Position numbers and translations under genes: made by a program. Below are positions 62,349 through 64,000 of a stretch of DNA of 64,000 nt, piece by piece; position 1 is the stretch's first letter, and every line of letters begins with the position of its first letter. Location of the stretch: contig CAZYXV010000003.1 of NCBI GenBank assembly GCA_964651475.1, forward strand, positions 62,001 to 126,000. Direction: 5' to 3'. The notes under the pieces are model-generated. The model saw only the letters and a program-made list of their open reading frames with translations. It made no database searches and was not told the origin of the DNA. Origin of the DNA: JBGSMF01 sp964651475. Its GTDB lineage: Bacteria > Chloroflexota > Anaerolineae > Fen-1058.

Positions 62349-62855
62349 TCAAGTAGGTTTCATGTGTTCCAACATAAATTTCACTGTCCCACAACCCGGC
62401 GCGTCAAAGATGTCTTCCACAAAGCGCGTATACGCGGAATTGTGGCACATGATGGCCTGTTTGACCATAAAGGTGTTATAGTCCAGATCCTCTGCGCCGA
62501 AATAAGTGGCCATGACACAGCCCACCGCGCTCAGGCCGCACAAGAAAAGTGTGTCGCAGCCCTTGTCGCGCAGCCACTCGGCCAAGCGGGTCTTTTTAAA
62601 TGCGCTGGGATAGTTCTTGATGATCTGGGGATCGTCGGCGCAAATGTTCACGCTGGAGGGAAACTCGAAAGCCTCGCTGCCGGGTGGTGGCCCTTGGTCA
62701 GGATCGGTGTGATAAATCCGAACTATAGGCAGCCCACGCCCACGAAATAACCCGATGAGGTCATTGATCAACTCGAGCGCGACTTGCTTGTCTTTTTCTG
62801 GAATGTAAGACAAGTAGGCATGTTGGATATCAATGACTAACAACGCTGGATTCAT
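62349..62855 (-). CDS. Cysteine hydrolase, isochorismatase family
   Basis: A 168-aa isochorismatase-fold hydrolase. The catalytic Asp is in LLVIDIQHAYL (about residue 9), a Lys in NYPSAFKKTRLAEWL (about 85) and the nucleophile Cys in LCGLSAVGCVMATYFGAEDL (about 119). That triad marks the N-carbamoylsarcosine amidase/nicotinamidase group; true isochorismatases lack the Cys. GGAG lies 8 nt before the ATG. It overlaps the endonuclease V-like gene upstream by 26 bp, so the two are translated together. The substrate is likely an amide; nicotinamide is possible. Confidence 0.88.
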   Translation of the reverse strand: MNPALLVIDIQHAYLSYIPEKDKQVALELINDLIGLFRGRGLPIVRIYHTDPDQGPPPGSEAFEFPSSVNICADDPQIIKNYPSAFKKTRLAEWLRDKGCDTLFLCGLSAVGCVMATYFGAEDLDYNTFMVKQAIMCHNSAYTRFVEDIFDAPGCGTVKFMLEHMKPT

Positions 62856-63444
62856 GTCTTTTACTCCCTTTGTTCTCTACATATTCGATATTATAAAAAT
62901 AAGCCATTTCCAATAGAGCCTGTTCGCAGTGTAAGCCCCGCCGGCACAGTTGATCCGCCCTTTTGAGCAAGGTGGGAATGCGATGCGGCCCGTGCATGCC
63001 GGCTATCGCCTGGCGGGCAAACAGCTCATCCACGCCAATCGCCGTGACGTATACCGGGCGCTGACTGCGACCGCGATAGACCGCCCAAGTTAAAGGGGTA
63101 TCTTTGAAGCAAGTCTTGGCCACGCCAATCACCGCGGCGCTTTCCCCCAATGCTTGATACAAGTGCCAGCCTAAACCATCCCGCTTATCTGCCCCAAGGT
63201 AGACATAGCCATCAATGACAATCACAGCAGGACGTTCCGGCAAGGTCTGCAGCAACGCCAATATGCAGGGCAACTCGCGCTGATAGAACTGGCCCGGCAC
63301 ATACACTCGCGTCCCCGCCAGTCGAATGACCTGCTCGCGGTTGGGCTGTCCGTCTGTCCAATGATAGAAGAGCACGCCGGCCACGCAGGCGTGCTCGCCT
63401 TGATAAGCCACATCAACCGCTAATAGCATAGTCTTTCTGAGCAT
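62830..63444 (-). CDS. Endonuclease V-like protein
   Basis: A 204-aa protein with the endonuclease V pattern: LLAVDVAYQG (first catalytic Asp), VYVPGQFYQRELPCILALL (in place of YxPGxLxxRExP, catalytic Glu) and VIVIDGYVYLG (second Asp). Endonuclease V cleaves next to deaminated bases, especially inosine. The substitution of FY for the usual LxF and the extra C-terminal tail mark a divergent member. I took the ATG at 63444; 63429 is possible. It lies 34 bp downstream of the MBL-fold gene and overlaps the isochorismatase-family gene. Confidence 0.8.
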   Translation of the reverse strand: MLRKTMLLAVDVAYQGEHACVAGVLFYHWTDGQPNREQVIRLAGTRVYVPGQFYQRELPCILALLQTLPERPAVIVIDGYVYLGADKRDGLGWHLYQALGESAAVIGVAKTCFKDTPLTWAVYRGRSQRPVYVTAIGVDELFARQAIAGMHGPHRIPTLLKRADQLCRRGLHCEQALLEMAYFYNIEYVENKGSKRHESSVVSH

Positions 63445-63478
63445 CAATCCTTATCTGCGACTGCTTCTCTGGAAGAGT

Positions 63479-64000
63479 TCACCATTCAATTTCCAGCCCC
63501 TCACGCGCAACAAACACCTGGCAAGCACTGCCGCGCTTGGACAGATACGTTTCAGCCTGTTTCTGGCCGGCGTAAACCGCCTGATCGTCGGCCATGGGGT
63601 CGTGATGGAAAAGCACCAGCCGGCGCACGCCAGCGCGATGGGCAAACTCGGCGCCGGTCAAGGGAGAACTGTGCCCCCAGCCCGCTTTGTCGAGGGCGTC
63701 GCTGAGTGTGTATTGGGCGTCAAAGATGAGCAAGTCTGCTCCCTGGAAAAAATTCACATAATCTTGGGTATCGGCCAGGCTCATCTGCTTGTACTCCGAG
63801 TCGGTGGCATACACAACGCTCTGTCCATTGTGCTCGACGCGATAGCCATAGCTCCCGTGAAGAGGATGTGGCATCTGGTGCGGGTAGACGCGCACATCGC
63901 CAACCTGGCTCCATTCTCCAACTGGTATGTTCTGAAATTTTATGTCGGCTCTCAAGATGCCAAGCGGCACGGGGAAATAAGTATCCGCTTGCTGGCCGAC
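63479..64000 (-). CDS. MBL-fold metallohydrolase (5' end beyond the window)
   Basis: The frame is open from 63479 to the right edge (VGQQADTYFPVPLGIL...), 173 residues of the C-terminal part. Landmarks are YGYRVEHNGQSVVYATDSEY, LLIFDAQYTLSDALDKAGWG, SPLTGAEFAHRAG and RRLVLFHHDP; the late Asp (FDAQ) and His (FHHD) are beta-lactamase-fold metal ligands. The metal-binding HxHxDH motif would lie outside the window. The pattern fits RNase Z/cyclic-nucleotide phosphodiesterase-like members. It heads the small operon with the endonuclease V-like and isochorismatase-family genes. Confidence 0.82.
   Translation of the reverse strand, partial: VGQQADTYFPVPLGILRADIKFQNIPVGEWSQVGDVRVYPHQMPHPLHGSYGYRVEHNGQSVVYATDSEYKQMSLADTQDYVNFFQGADLLIFDAQYTLSDALDKAGWGHSSPLTGAEFAHRAGVRRLVLFHHDPMADDQAVYAGQKQAETYLSKRGSACQVFVAREGLEIEW

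Overview
The window is about 58-60% GC bacterial DNA with dense genes, many dispersed intergenic hairpin repeats and no rRNA, tRNA, CRISPR array or phage module that I can see. The gene mix suggests a member of the Chloroflexota (Anaerolineae-like): a bacterial Elp3, non-pyrrolysine MttB-family methyltransferases, large AAA/TPR regulators with nucleotide-cyclase or BTAD domains, Pro/Thr-linker lipoproteins and HEAT-repeat proteins. This is inferred from gene families; no phylogenetic marker in the window settles it.

Layout. 1-3.0 kb: an FtsX/MacB-type ABC transporter (permease cut by the left edge, plus ATPase) divergent from a NarL-type response regulator and its histidine kinase. 3.1-6.6 kb: an ABC-2 exporter operon (ATPase and two permeases). 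6.6-12.2 kb: YigZ/IMPACT protein, metK, a zinc-ribbon membrane protein, a YtxH-like protein and a secreted metallopeptidase. 12.4-20.8 kb: a three-domain kinase/M23/aminotransferase fusion, an SDR, Elp3 divergent from a Trm9-like methyltransferase, a GNAT and an M20 peptidase. 21.1-31.2 kb: a C1 catabolic island with an Lrp-type regulator, a corrinoid protein, three MttB-superfamily methyltransferases and a Dpp-type importer lacking its ATPases. 31.5-35.5 kb: a secreted protein, an OmpR/HK pair, a 71-aa protein and an all-helical hypothetical protein.

35.4-42.4 kb is the most unusual region. On the minus strand lie two paralogous HEAT-repeat proteins. Both end in a His-x-Asp-rich tail that closes with the same motif, GIG(V/L)DFPL. 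The second is translationally coupled to a P-loop ATPase and then to a protein with two radical SAM and two SPASM modules. I read this as a candidate peptide-modification system in which the HEAT-protein tails are the substrate.

42.7-51.9 kb: a beta-propeller lipoprotein, a SUMF1-type lipoprotein, a membrane protein, a GH99-like enzyme, a degenerate P-loop protein, an EEP-family membrane enzyme and a DUF4160/DUF2442 pair. 52-57.7 kb is a decay zone: two cyclase/AAA/TPR genes broken by homopolymer frameshifts and other lesions, plus the 3' end of an alpha-mannosidase gene. 57.8-64 kb: a DUF333-repeat lipoprotein, a 1035-aa BTAD/NB-ARC/TPR regulator, a small membrane protein, an isochorismatase-like hydrolase, an endonuclease V-like protein and an MBL-fold hydrolase cut by the right edge.

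Several promoters place the -10 box 6-7 nt before the start codon, so leaderless mRNAs are likely alongside strongly Shine-Dalgarno-led genes.
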